Positions 1 to 6,538 of a stretch of DNA of 49,108 bases are shown here, piece after piece; position 1 is the first letter of the stretch; the number at the start of each line of letters is the position of its first letter. The stretch is from Ferruginibacter sp. (GTDB lineage: Bacteria; Bacteroidota; Bacteroidia; Chitinophagales; Chitinophagaceae): the NCBI GenBank assembly GCA_017983695.1, contig JAGOAX010000018.1:1-49108 (forward strand). The letters are read 5' to 3'. The translations under genes were made by a program, and so were the position numbers. The notes under the pieces are model-generated. The model was not told the origin of the DNA and made no database searches. It saw only the letters and a list, made by a program, of their open reading frames with translations.

Positions 1-274
1 CGCAACTATTTTTTGCCAACACACCAGTAAAAACTTTTTAATCAACCTTATTCAGGATGAATTATCTTAGTAAACTTATTACAGGATTAAACATTAATAA
101 CCAGTCAACTTTTTTCAGGACGAGACACAAAATAATCGGCAGCAGTTCCGGGCGGACAGTTGGAAAATTCCACACCTGCCCAAAGCCGCCGACGTTAGCT
201 GCAATGCTTGAGGCACTTTAATGCTCCCTGGAGTTACATTCAATACAACCCTTATAATATAAAAAGCAAAAAGT
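1..274. other. Intergenic region with GTTAGC-bordered imperfect dyad
   Basis: No convincing gene. At about 140-200 there is an imperfect inverted repeat (GGGCGG ... CTGCCC, with TGGAA/TTCCA at the tip) that ends in GTTAGCTGC. The same GTTAGC/GCTAAC edge recurs near 2033 and 5035. The segment just before 275 is AT-rich and presumably holds the promoter and leader of the following gene, but no clear Bacteroidota promoter box was found. Confidence 0.4.
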
Positions 275-1255
275 ATGGACACTTTAAAAATGAAATTCAA
301 ACTTCATGGATTGGAATTTGAACTGGAAGGAAATGAAACAACCGTTAAGCAGGAATTTGAAAATTTTAAAATTTTCACAGTAGATCTTTTATCAAAGGTG
401 AATGTCATTAGTCCACAAGCGACAATAACTCCCCAAATTCCATCTACGTTGCAAGGGCAGCAATTCAAACACTTAGGTCAACCAGAGGAGGCAACCTTTA
501 TTGACGTAGCAGACATTCCAACATTAAAAGACGTCAAACTTAGAGATTTAGCCAAAAGCGAAACAGACTGGCTTTTGGTTTATGCATATTATGCATCAGC
601 AGGTGGAACAAAAGAATATACGAGAGACAATATTATTCAACTTTATAAAGACACTGACCGAAGAACAGACAATCGAATAAAAAGTTTATCTCAGTTATTT
701 AAGAATATCTCTAAGGCACTTTATATTAAGTCAACCAATGATACGAATTTCATTCTGCTAGAAAAAGGGAAAAATAAAGTATTAGAAATTTTCAAAGGCA
801 ATTCATCTGCAAAAACGGCTAAAAAAACCATTGTAAAAAGCAAATTGTCAGAAAATAAAATGACTGACGAAGATAAAATTAAAGAAACCAAAGCTAAAAA
901 AGGAAAGCCGAAAACAACCAATTCGATTGGTTTTGTTGATTTGAAATTGACACCGGCAGAGCAAAAGTCTTTAAACGATTTTTTTGAAGTGAAACAGCCG
1001 AAGACACAAAACGAAAAAGTGATTACTGCAATGAAATGGTTTATTGATGATAAAAAGATAGACGAAGTTGCTATGGAAGAAATGAATTATTTACTAAGCA
1101 TTGCAGCTGAAACACCCCCGGCATTGGCTCAGGTTCTTGGCAACATGGTTGGAGCAGGGTTTCGGTGGGTTACAAAAGGAGAAATAGGGAAATATAAGCT
1201 AAGTTCAATTGGTGAAAATTACGTTGTAAATAAACTTCCAAAAAAAAGTAAATGA
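275..1255 (+). CDS. Hypothetical protein with two winged-helix-like segments
   Basis: A 326-residue protein of unrecognised family. Residues 1-45 are a short charged N-terminus. Residues about 95-175 form an alpha-rich segment ending in FILLEKGKNKVLEIF. Residues 176-215 are a Lys-rich linker. Residues about 225-320 form a second alpha-rich segment ending in YKLSSIGENYVV. Both segments end in the strand-turn-strand pattern typical of a winged helix, so a duplicated wHTH is my inference. Its stop overlaps the start of the next gene (ATGA), which implies translational coupling and a joint role. An alternative start is the ATG at 290. The setting among accessory genes and palindromic repeats suggests horizontal mobility. 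Function unknown; a role in nucleic-acid binding or defence is only a possibility. Confidence 0.7.
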   Translation: MDTLKMKFKLHGLEFELEGNETTVKQEFENFKIFTVDLLSKVNVISPQATITPQIPSTLQGQQFKHLGQPEEATFIDVADIPTLKDVKLRDLAKSETDWLLVYAYYASAGGTKEYTRDNIIQLYKDTDRRTDNRIKSLSQLFKNISKALYIKSTNDTNFILLEKGKNKVLEIFKGNSSAKTAKKTIVKSKLSENKMTDEDKIKETKAKKGKPKTTNSIGFVDLKLTPAEQKSLNDFFEVKQPKTQNEKVITAMKWFIDDKKIDEVAMEEMNYLLSIAAETPPALAQVLGNMVGAGFRWVTKGEIGKYKLSSIGENYVVNKLPKKSK

Positions 1256-1998
1256 GTGAACTGAAAAATTTTGTTTCTAAAGTCCCAAATTTTTTCTCAC
1301 TTGATTCTGGAAGTCAAGTGCAATACTTTGTTTATTATCTACAGGTTGAGAAACAATTTGAGACGGTCAAAGCAAAAGATATAAGTCTTTGCTTTGACCA
1401 GTTGCATCTTAATCCATATTCAAATATTGCAGCCTACTTAAATAATTGTTCCAAGAAAAGCAGTAAGCAACAATTTTTAAAAAAGAAGACCGGATATATT
1501 CTTTACTCAGCAGTAAAAGGAAAAATTGATGCTGAAGTAGACAAGCCTGCTGAACTAAAGCCCAGCAACTCGCTTTTCCCTCTTTCAATTTTTGACAACA
1601 CAAGAAAGTACTTAAATGACTTTTCGAAAGAAGCAAGTTGTTGCTACGATTTCGGATTATTTACTTCTTGCTTATTTATGCTTCGAAAAATAACAGAAAC
1701 ATTAATTATTGAACTATACGAAAGCAAAGGGATTCAATCAAAAATAAAAAATGTTAACGGTGACTATTTTCAATTAAGTGATCTAATAAAATCGGTGACA
1801 AACGAATCTTCTTGGAAACTGACCAAAATTGTCAAGGAGAATTTGCCAAAAATAAAATTGCTCGCAGACTCTAGTGTTCACAGTAAACGATTTAGTGCAA
1901 AAAAACCAGACATCGACGAAATTAAAATCAATGTAAGAATTGCATTTGAAGAATTGATAAATCACATTGACTATGCTAGATGGAATGCTAAACCTTGA
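1252..1998 (+). CDS. Hypothetical protein with C-terminal DUF4145/HEPN-like region
   Basis: A 248-residue soluble protein. The N-terminal half (residues about 1-110) is unrecognised. The C-terminal half has the pattern of DUF4145-like all-alpha domains: a helix LFMLRKITETLIIEL, a spacer rich in polar residues, then IKLLADSSVHSKRF and a final helix DEIKINVRIAFEELI. The serine-rich SSVHS stretch sits where DUF4145/HEPN relatives usually carry a conserved N/S-x-x-H-type motif. The ATG overlaps the upstream stop by four bases, so the two proteins are probably made together. DUF4145 domains are known in restriction and abortive-infection contexts, but nothing here proves such a role. The domain call is from pattern only. 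Confidence 0.7.
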   Translation: MSELKNFVSKVPNFFSLDSGSQVQYFVYYLQVEKQFETVKAKDISLCFDQLHLNPYSNIAAYLNNCSKKSSKQQFLKKKTGYILYSAVKGKIDAEVDKPAELKPSNSLFPLSIFDNTRKYLNDFSKEASCCYDFGLFTSCLFMLRKITETLIIELYESKGIQSKIKNVNGDYFQLSDLIKSVTNESSWKLTKIVKENLPKIKLLADSSVHSKRFSAKKPDIDEIKINVRIAFEELINHIDYARWNAKP

Positions 1999-2027
1999 CA
2001 ATCCAACTGTATAATGGTGAGAGTAGC

Positions 2028-2056
2028 ACGTGCAGCTAACATGGGGTTGGCTGCAA
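2028..2056. repeat. GCTAAC/GTTGGC intergenic dyad
   Basis: GCAGCTAAC and GTTGGCTGC form an almost complete inverted repeat (8 of 9 pairs) with a 5-nt loop between two accessory genes. Similar motifs (TAAC, a short G-rich run, GGTTTTGC or GTTTGGC) occur at about 12532-12556 and 16056-16078, and in inverse orientation near 190 and 5035. Origin unknown. Confidence 0.4.
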
Positions 2057-2109
2057 GTGTAAACATCTTAGCAAACAACTTGTGAAACTGATAACTAAAG
2101 ACATCTGAT

Positions 2110-3480
2110 ATGGGAAATTTATCCACTGAAACTTTACCCTGGAATATTTTTAGAAAGATCGCATTTCGTTTTGCATTTATTTTTTTTATTCTGTTTATCG
2201 TTTTACTAGACTGGTCTGTTAATCCTGTTCTGTCCTATTTCTACTATGAGGGAGGACTCGGTAAATTTTTAGATGTAATCATTGCATGGACAGGAAAGTA
2301 CATATTCCATGTGCCGTACACTATCATCTCCCCTTATGACGCACAGCATAACGATAGAATATACATCTATTTGCTTTATTTCATTTTTGCAATGGTTGCG
2401 ATAGTGGGTACAATTATCTGGAGTGCATTGGACAGGAAACGCACAAACTATGAAACACTTTATTATTGGCTGACAACGATTATTCGTTACTACCTGGCGT
2501 TCACGTTATTCCTTTTTGCCCTGGAGAAATTTTTTAAAATGCAATTTCCTGACCTTGGCCTTTATACATTGACAGAGCCTGTTGGAAATTTGCCGCCAAT
2601 GAGTTTGGCCTGGGCTTTTTTTGGGTATTCTTATGGCTACAATATTTTTATGGGCATTGCTGAAAGTGCTGCATTGCTCCTGCTATTCCGCAGAACAATG
2701 ACCTTTGGAGCAATCCTCACTATGGTTACTCTTGCTAATGTAATGGCGGTAAATTTCAATTATGATGTACACGCTAAAATGTACCCAACGGCTTTGTTTG
2801 TAATGACTTTGACGCTGCTGATTCCTCATTTAAATAGATTGTTCAAATTTTTCTTTACCAATCAAACAACCTCACTTCCGGTTATACAAGCTCCGGTGTT
2901 TAAAAAACGTTGGATTAACATTTCAAAATCAGCACTAAAACTTTTGTTGATAGGTTACTTCATAAGTTTTTCGGTTAAGGACTATATTGGGTATAAACAT
3001 AGAAAGGAAACCAGAGAAATGAAAAAAAACCAATCCGGAATATCCGGAATTTATGATGTTCACACATTTGTTATTAATAATGATACCCTATCAAATGGAA
3101 ATCCATTACGGTGGAACCAGATTATATTGGGAGGTGCACGGGAGAGGATTCGCTTTAAAGATGACAGCATTGCATTCATGGATGTATCTGTTGGTAACAA
3201 AGAAATTTTAATGTATGGAGATAGAATTAATTTATCTACAAAAGAGCAGGAAATTTACAATGAGATGGGTTTAAATGAAAGTACATTCATGAATATGGAT
3301 TCAATTTTGGTAGCACGACAAATAAAAAACCGATTTCAGTTCGAGTTAATTGATTCCGTTACGCTCTTGCTAAAAGGGAGAATTAAAAACGATTCCATTT
3401 TCATTACCGCTAAAAGACAATCGGCTAAAATAAAAGACTTCAGATTAATAAAAAATGGTTTTCATTGGATAACGGAATAA
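2110..3480 (+). CDS. DoxX-like integral membrane protein with C-terminal soluble domain
   Basis: A 456-residue protein. Residues 1-290 contain about seven hydrophobic segments (for example around 17-36, 90-110, 130-148, 188-218 and 225-250) with the motif ALEKFFKMQFP that resembles DoxX-like membrane proteins of Bacteroidota. After a last helix near 278-292 there is a basic stretch (KHRKETREMKKN) and then a soluble domain (about 305-456) rich in short beta-strands, compatible with a lipocalin-like or beta-barrel fold. Substrate and role are unknown. It stands alone, with a repeat dyad upstream and a repeat-filled 513-bp gap downstream. Confidence 0.7.
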   Translation: MGNLSTETLPWNIFRKIAFRFAFIFFILFIVLLDWSVNPVLSYFYYEGGLGKFLDVIIAWTGKYIFHVPYTIISPYDAQHNDRIYIYLLYFIFAMVAIVGTIIWSALDRKRTNYETLYYWLTTIIRYYLAFTLFLFALEKFFKMQFPDLGLYTLTEPVGNLPPMSLAWAFFGYSYGYNIFMGIAESAALLLLFRRTMTFGAILTMVTLANVMAVNFNYDVHAKMYPTALFVMTLTLLIPHLNRLFKFFFTNQTTSLPVIQAPVFKKRWINISKSALKLLLIGYFISFSVKDYIGYKHRKETREMKKNQSGISGIYDVHTFVINNDTLSNGNPLRWNQIILGGARERIRFKDDSIAFMDVSVGNKEILMYGDRINLSTKEQEIYNEMGLNESTFMNMDSILVARQIKNRFQFELIDSVTLLLKGRIKNDSIFITAKRQSAKIKDFRLIKNGFHWITE

Positions 3481-3543
3481 CTACACCAGCACCCAACATG
3501 AACCTTTAGATTTGTTTTTAGAAATTTGTATAAATAATCCCCC

Positions 3544-3585
3544 CACTGGCACCAGTCTTTTGCCGTAGGCAGGCGACTGGTGTCT
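3544..3585. repeat. REP-like cruciform, copy 1
   Basis: Outer stem CCAGTC/GACTGG and inner stem TTGCC/GGCAG with a 3-nt tip. It is almost identical over 42 bases to the copy at 4460-4501. The few differences keep the stems: the inner TTGCC here uses a T-G wobble where the other copy has CTGCC. Conservation of pairing suggests the folded form matters. Confidence 0.75.
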
Positions 3586-3587
3586 TC

Positions 3588-3681
3588 GCCCCTGTTGGTA
3601 TTCCACACCAATCTTCGCTACCTTCCTCGCCGTTGTTGTGTCTATTGACCAACAACGAATAGCCTTTAAATATTTTAACTA
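3588..3681 (+). repeat. Hairpin repeat element A, copy 1
   Basis: The core at 3594-3662 is 69 bases and matches 15334-15402 with a single base difference. The wider element through TTTAAATATTTTAAC also aligns with 6438-6530. It contains an 8-bp stem CGTTGTTG/CAACAACG (3631-3638 with 3650-3657) around an 11-nt loop. An inverted, diverged copy follows at 3725-3767, so the pair could fold into a long hairpin like a MITE. Confidence 0.8.
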
Positions 3682-3724
3682 AAAGCATTTCTTCTTCCTT
3701 CAACAACATTTATTTTGCAATACA

Positions 3725-3767
3725 TCGTTGGTCAATAGACACAACGATGGCGGAGATTATAGCGAAG
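3725..3767 (-). repeat. Hairpin repeat element A, inverted diverged copy
   Basis: The reverse complement shares CTTCGCTA, a CTCCGCC/CTCGCC block and then TGTGTCTATTGACCAAC with element A at 3613-3654. Together with 3594-3662 it forms a long inverted repeat around a spacer of about 60 bases. Confidence 0.7.
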
Positions 3768-3834
3768 CTAAAAGCGGTTCTGTTCCTACTGGTGTAAGCG
3801 TTCTTTCAAATAGAACCTCACACTTATCAACTGA

Positions 3835-3864
3835 ATCTTAGCGGTTTATAACCACAGCATAAAA
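3835..3864. repeat. GCGGTT/AACC hairpin, copy 1
   Basis: About 30 bases shared with 4505-4534: AATCTT, R, then GCGGTT-TAT-AACC and CATAAA. In this copy the last stem base pair is broken (AACCAC). In copy 2 this unit directly follows the REP cruciform, whereas here about 250 bp of element A material lies between them. Confidence 0.65.
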
Positions 3865-3993
3865 TACGCCCTGGTTGGTGGCATATCTTTGTTGAATTTT
3901 TATTCTAACTTAGATTGCAGCAAACGATTCGTAATGGCACGGCACATTACTTCATCTTATCAGCACTAATAATTAAATAAAAAACCATGCAAT

Positions 3994-4446
3994 ATGACAA
4001 AGTATCTTTTTCTAATCGCATTTTCAATTTCGGCAATTTCTATCTATGCACAAGACAACGCAAGGATTGAAGCTGAAATAAGAGCCTTAGAACAAACCGG
4101 GGCAAAGGCAATTTTAACTGGAGACACAAATACACTCAAACAAATTTGGGCGCCTGAGTTTTTAGTTAATACGCCAAGAAATGAAATAACCGGAACCCGT
4201 GATTCTATTTTGTTAATCCAGAAGGCCGGTATAATTGACTACAGTACTTATGAAAAAGTTATTGAAAGAATGCAGTTTCAGGAAAACCTGGTGATCACAA
4301 TGGGGTACGAAAATCTTGTTTCAAAAAAAGATACACCCGCTGCAAAAGCAGGGCAAGTTTACAAACGACGTTTCACAAATATCTGGATGAAGAAAAATGG
4401 AAAGTGGCAATTAATAGCAAGACATGCTTCAATAATTTGTAAGTAA
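3994..4446 (+). CDS. Secreted SnoaL/DUF4440-like (NTF2-fold) protein
   Basis: A 150-residue protein with an N-terminal signal peptide (MTKYLFLIAFSISAISIYAQ, cleavage after A or Q near 19-20). The mature part has the NTF2-like pattern: a long first helix (ARIEAEIRALEQTGAKAILTGD), a W-APEF-VNTP strand, and closing strands YKRRFTNIWMKKNGKWQLIARH. That ending, W-kknGkWqliarh, is the hallmark of DUF4440 proteins. Such proteins bind small molecules or act as steroid-isomerase-like enzymes; the ligand is unknown. It is a single-gene unit with repeats on both sides. Confidence 0.8.
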   Translation: MTKYLFLIAFSISAISIYAQDNARIEAEIRALEQTGAKAILTGDTNTLKQIWAPEFLVNTPRNEITGTRDSILLIQKAGIIDYSTYEKVIERMQFQENLVITMGYENLVSKKDTPAAKAGQVYKRRFTNIWMKKNGKWQLIARHASIICK

Positions 4447-4459
4447 ATAAAAGGTCTCT

Positions 4460-4501
4460 CACTGGCGCCAGTCTTCTGCCGCAGGCAGGCGACTGGTGTC
4501 T
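4460..4501. repeat. REP-like cruciform, copy 2
   Basis: Perfect nested stems: CCAGTC/GACTGG outside and CTGCC/GGCAG inside with a GCA tip. Partner of the copy at 3544-3585. It begins 13 bases after the upstream stop, so it may also act as an mRNA 3' structure. Confidence 0.75.
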
Positions 4502-4504
4502 GTT

Positions 4505-4534
4505 AATCTTGGCGGTTTATAACCGCAACATAAA
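4505..4534. repeat. GCGGTT/AACCGC hairpin, copy 2
   Basis: Perfect 6-bp stem GCGGTT/AACCGC with a 3-nt loop (4512-4526), flanked by AATCTT and CATAAA as in the copy at 3835-3864. Confidence 0.7.
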
Positions 4535-4673
4535 CTTAGATGAAATAATAAAACAACAACACAACCCGAAGCCCACTTCCGCCACAACAGCAATCAGCCA
4601 ATTAATATTTTACAAAACAATTTTATCAAATGCCGGGCAAAGAATATATTTACCGTACAACAACAATATAATA

Positions 4674-4955
4674 ATGTCTGATACTAACAAATGTCCGCTC
4701 TGTAACCGTGAATTAGCCGAACCTATTGTGCGCCATCATTTGATACCACCAAGCAAGGGCGGCAGAGATACCCCTACCGTACCAATGCACAAAATTTGCC
4801 AGGCCAAAGTGCATGCCGTTTTTACAGAAACGGAACTGAAAAATTATTATAATACTGTCGATCGTATAAAGGAGCATGAAGACATTGCCAAATTCATTAA
4901 ATGGGTAAGTAAAAAGGAAGGGGAATTTTTCGATACTTCTATTAAAAAGAAATAG
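4674..4955 (+). CDS. Small HNH-endonuclease-like protein
   Basis: A 93-residue protein. It starts CPLC (C7, C10), then H21-H22, the SKGGRDTPTVPMH segment, C42 and H47. This order (zinc-binding CxxC, RHHLIPxSKGG, HxxC, KxHAVFTE) matches a family of short HNH-like proteins found widely in bacteria, usually without known function. C7/C10/C42 and H47 may bind a structural metal. The start is the ATG at 4674. An open frame continues upstream to a TTG at 4509, but that part runs through the repeat hairpin and does not look like protein. It stands alone in the accessory island. Confidence 0.75.
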   Translation: MSDTNKCPLCNRELAEPIVRHHLIPPSKGGRDTPTVPMHKICQAKVHAVFTETELKNYYNTVDRIKEHEDIAKFIKWVSKKEGEFFDTSIKKK

Positions 4956-4974
4956 GTTTTACCTGTGCCCCAAT

Positions 4975-5022
4975 GGCACACGAAACGATTCCAAAAAAAT
5001 GCAAATAAATGTTTCGTGTGCC
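4975..5022. repeat. Perfect 12-bp inverted repeat followed by GTTAGC
   Basis: GGCACACGAAAC at 4975-4986 pairs perfectly with GTTTCGTGTGCC at 5011-5022 around a 24-nt loop. It is followed 14 bases later by GCGTTAGCT (5034-5042). It lies between the HNH-like gene and the next gene and lacks a T-run, so it is not an ordinary terminator. Confidence 0.75.
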
Positions 5023-5085
5023 AAACCAGGGCAGCGTTAGCTATCATTATAAAAAACACTGTGCAAAAATAATAACATTAATAAA

Positions 5086-5442
5086 ATGACTAAGACAGAA
5101 ATAGCAACAGCATTTTCAAATGGAGAATTTGAAAAAACATATCAGTTCATTTCAGACAACGCAGAATGGACGGTTATAGAAGAAACCAGATTTACTGGTA
5201 AGCAGGCAATTATTGGCAATTGCGAACAAGTTGCTAACTACTTTAAATCTGTTACGACTAGCTTTAAAATACTAAATATAATCTGTGATGGAAATAAGGT
5301 TGTAATTAACGGAACAGCCGAATTTTTAAGAGATAACAAACGTATATCATTTGTTTCTGCTTGCGACGTTTACGAGTTTAACAACAATAACCAACTGCTT
5401 AACATAACTTCTTACTGCATTCAAAAAAAACATCATAAATAA
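5086..5442 (+). CDS. SnoaL-like (NTF2-fold) protein
   Basis: A 118-residue cytoplasmic protein without a signal peptide. It has the SnoaL-like arrangement: a first helix (EIATAFSNGEFEKTYQFIS), WTVIEETRFTGKQAIIGNCEQVANYF, then VVINGTAEFLRDNKRISFVSACDVYEFNNNNQLLNITSYCI. Proteins of this shape are small alpha+beta cones with a ligand pocket; catalytic role unknown. It is single-gene, with a GTTAGC-bordered dyad upstream. After the stop comes ACTCAAC and a CCAG...CTGG hairpin. Confidence 0.8.
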   Translation: MTKTEIATAFSNGEFEKTYQFISDNAEWTVIEETRFTGKQAIIGNCEQVANYFKSVTTSFKILNIICDGNKVVINGTAEFLRDNKRISFVSACDVYEFNNNNQLLNITSYCIQKKHHK

Positions 5443-5608
5443 CTCAACCAGTAAGGCATTTCTGGTCGGGGCAGCGAATAACATCAAACTGCAGTTTTTA
5501 TCATCATCTTTTGTAACTTCATTCAACAGCAGTTACAGGCTTACGGTTTTTAATACCTACACATTGCCGGCGGTAGCCCTTAGTAGTAATTTAAATAAAC
5601 AAAATTGT

Positions 5609-6433
5609 ATGAAGCCAATGGGTTATCTTTTATTAATATTCTTTCTTTTCATAAGCAGTAGCAGTGCTTCCCAGAATCAAGACCCGATACCGGTTTATGA
5701 AAGCTTTAGTATAGAATCGAAACAGGTTGTGGAAACGAGAACTATTAATGTTTGGACACCCCCCGGGTATTTAACAAATGTTGACTCGTTTACTGTTTTG
5801 TATATGGCTGATGGCGGTATGAAAGAAGATTTCCCCCATATTGCAAACACAATTGCTGAGCTTGTAAAGTCTAAAAAAATTCCTCCTGTAATTTTAGTCG
5901 GTATAGAGAATACTCAACGCAGACGAGACCTTACCGGACCTACGGAAATAAAAGAAGATAAAAAAATTGCACCCGTTGTTGGTGGTGCAGAAAAATTCAG
6001 AGCCTTCATTAAAGAAGAACTGTTTTTTGAAATAAACAAACGTTACAGAACTACAAATAAAAGAGGTATAATTGGCGAATCACTTGCAGGGCTTTTTGTT
6101 GTAGAAACATTTTTGTATAACCCTGATATGTTTAGTTATTATATTGCAATGGATCCTTCTTTGTGGTGGAATAATCATTACTTAGTTAGAACTGCAAAAG
6201 ACCATTTATCAAAATTGTCCGCTGGCGAAAAACGATTTTGGTTTGCAGGTTCCAGTGTTACCGATATTTCACTCCATACAAAGGAACTCGACAATATTTT
6301 AAAATCAGAAAACAGATTAAATCTAAAGTGGAATTATTCAGATGAACCTAAAGAAAAGCACCACACAATTTTTAGAGCAACAAAGGAAAAAGCGCTGATA
6401 TGGACATTTGATATAAATGAAAATGACAGATGA
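5609..6433 (+). CDS. Secreted alpha/beta-hydrolase, putative esterase (PF00756-like)
   Basis: A 274-residue protein with a signal peptide (hydrophobic residues 5-20, cleavage near SSASQ). The nucleophile elbow GESLAG places Ser158. The probable acid lies near AMDPSLWW and the probable histidine in EKHHTIF. INVWTPPGY and VLYMADGG are typical of the Esterase-D/enterochelin-esterase-like group (IroE/BesA relatives), which cleave esters of siderophores or other small molecules; the substrate cannot be told. The start is the ATG at 5609; an in-frame TTG at 5564 adds 15 residues that do not fit a signal peptide. It is followed by a diverged copy of repeat element A. Confidence 0.8.
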   Translation: MKPMGYLLLIFFLFISSSSASQNQDPIPVYESFSIESKQVVETRTINVWTPPGYLTNVDSFTVLYMADGGMKEDFPHIANTIAELVKSKKIPPVILVGIENTQRRRDLTGPTEIKEDKKIAPVVGGAEKFRAFIKEELFFEINKRYRTTNKRGIIGESLAGLFVVETFLYNPDMFSYYIAMDPSLWWNNHYLVRTAKDHLSKLSAGEKRFWFAGSSVTDISLHTKELDNILKSENRLNLKWNYSDEPKEKHHTIFRATKEKALIWTFDINENDR

Positions 6434-6437
6434 CTTA

Positions 6438-6530
6438 GCCCCTGCTGGCATTACAAACTAATCCTCACTTACCTTCCTAGCTATTGTTGTGCCTGTTGAG
6501 CAACAACGAAGAGTCCTTAAATACTGTAAC
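6438..6530 (+). repeat. Hairpin repeat element A, diverged copy
   Basis: It aligns end to end with 3588-3681 (GCCCCTG, CCTTCCT, TTGTTGTG, CAACAACGAA, and the TTAAATA...TAAC tail) at roughly three-quarters identity by eye. The ATTGTTG/CAACAA(C) stem is retained. It sits between the convergent esterase and CE15-like genes. Confidence 0.7.
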
Positions 6531-6538
6531 AAAAAAAA

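Larger units (their letters stand above)
3481..3993. other. 513-bp gap filled with nested palindromic repeats
   Basis: There is no gene here. In order it holds ACCCAAC just after the stop (3490s), a REP-like cruciform (3544-3585), a 69-bp hairpin element (3594-3662), an inverted diverged copy of that element (3725-3767), and the GCGGTT/AACCAC hairpin (3841-3855). The last part (3870-3993) is AT-rich and leads to the next gene. Open frames across it are accidental readings of the repeats. Confidence 0.7.

Noticed and set aside
3518..3709. Minus-strand open frame of 63 codons
   Set aside because: It lies inside the REP cruciform and element A; an accidental reading of repeats.
4509..4673. N-terminal extension of the HNH-like gene from a TTG
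   Set aside because: The extension translates the GCGGTT hairpin and AT-rich leader; homologous proteins start at CPLC.
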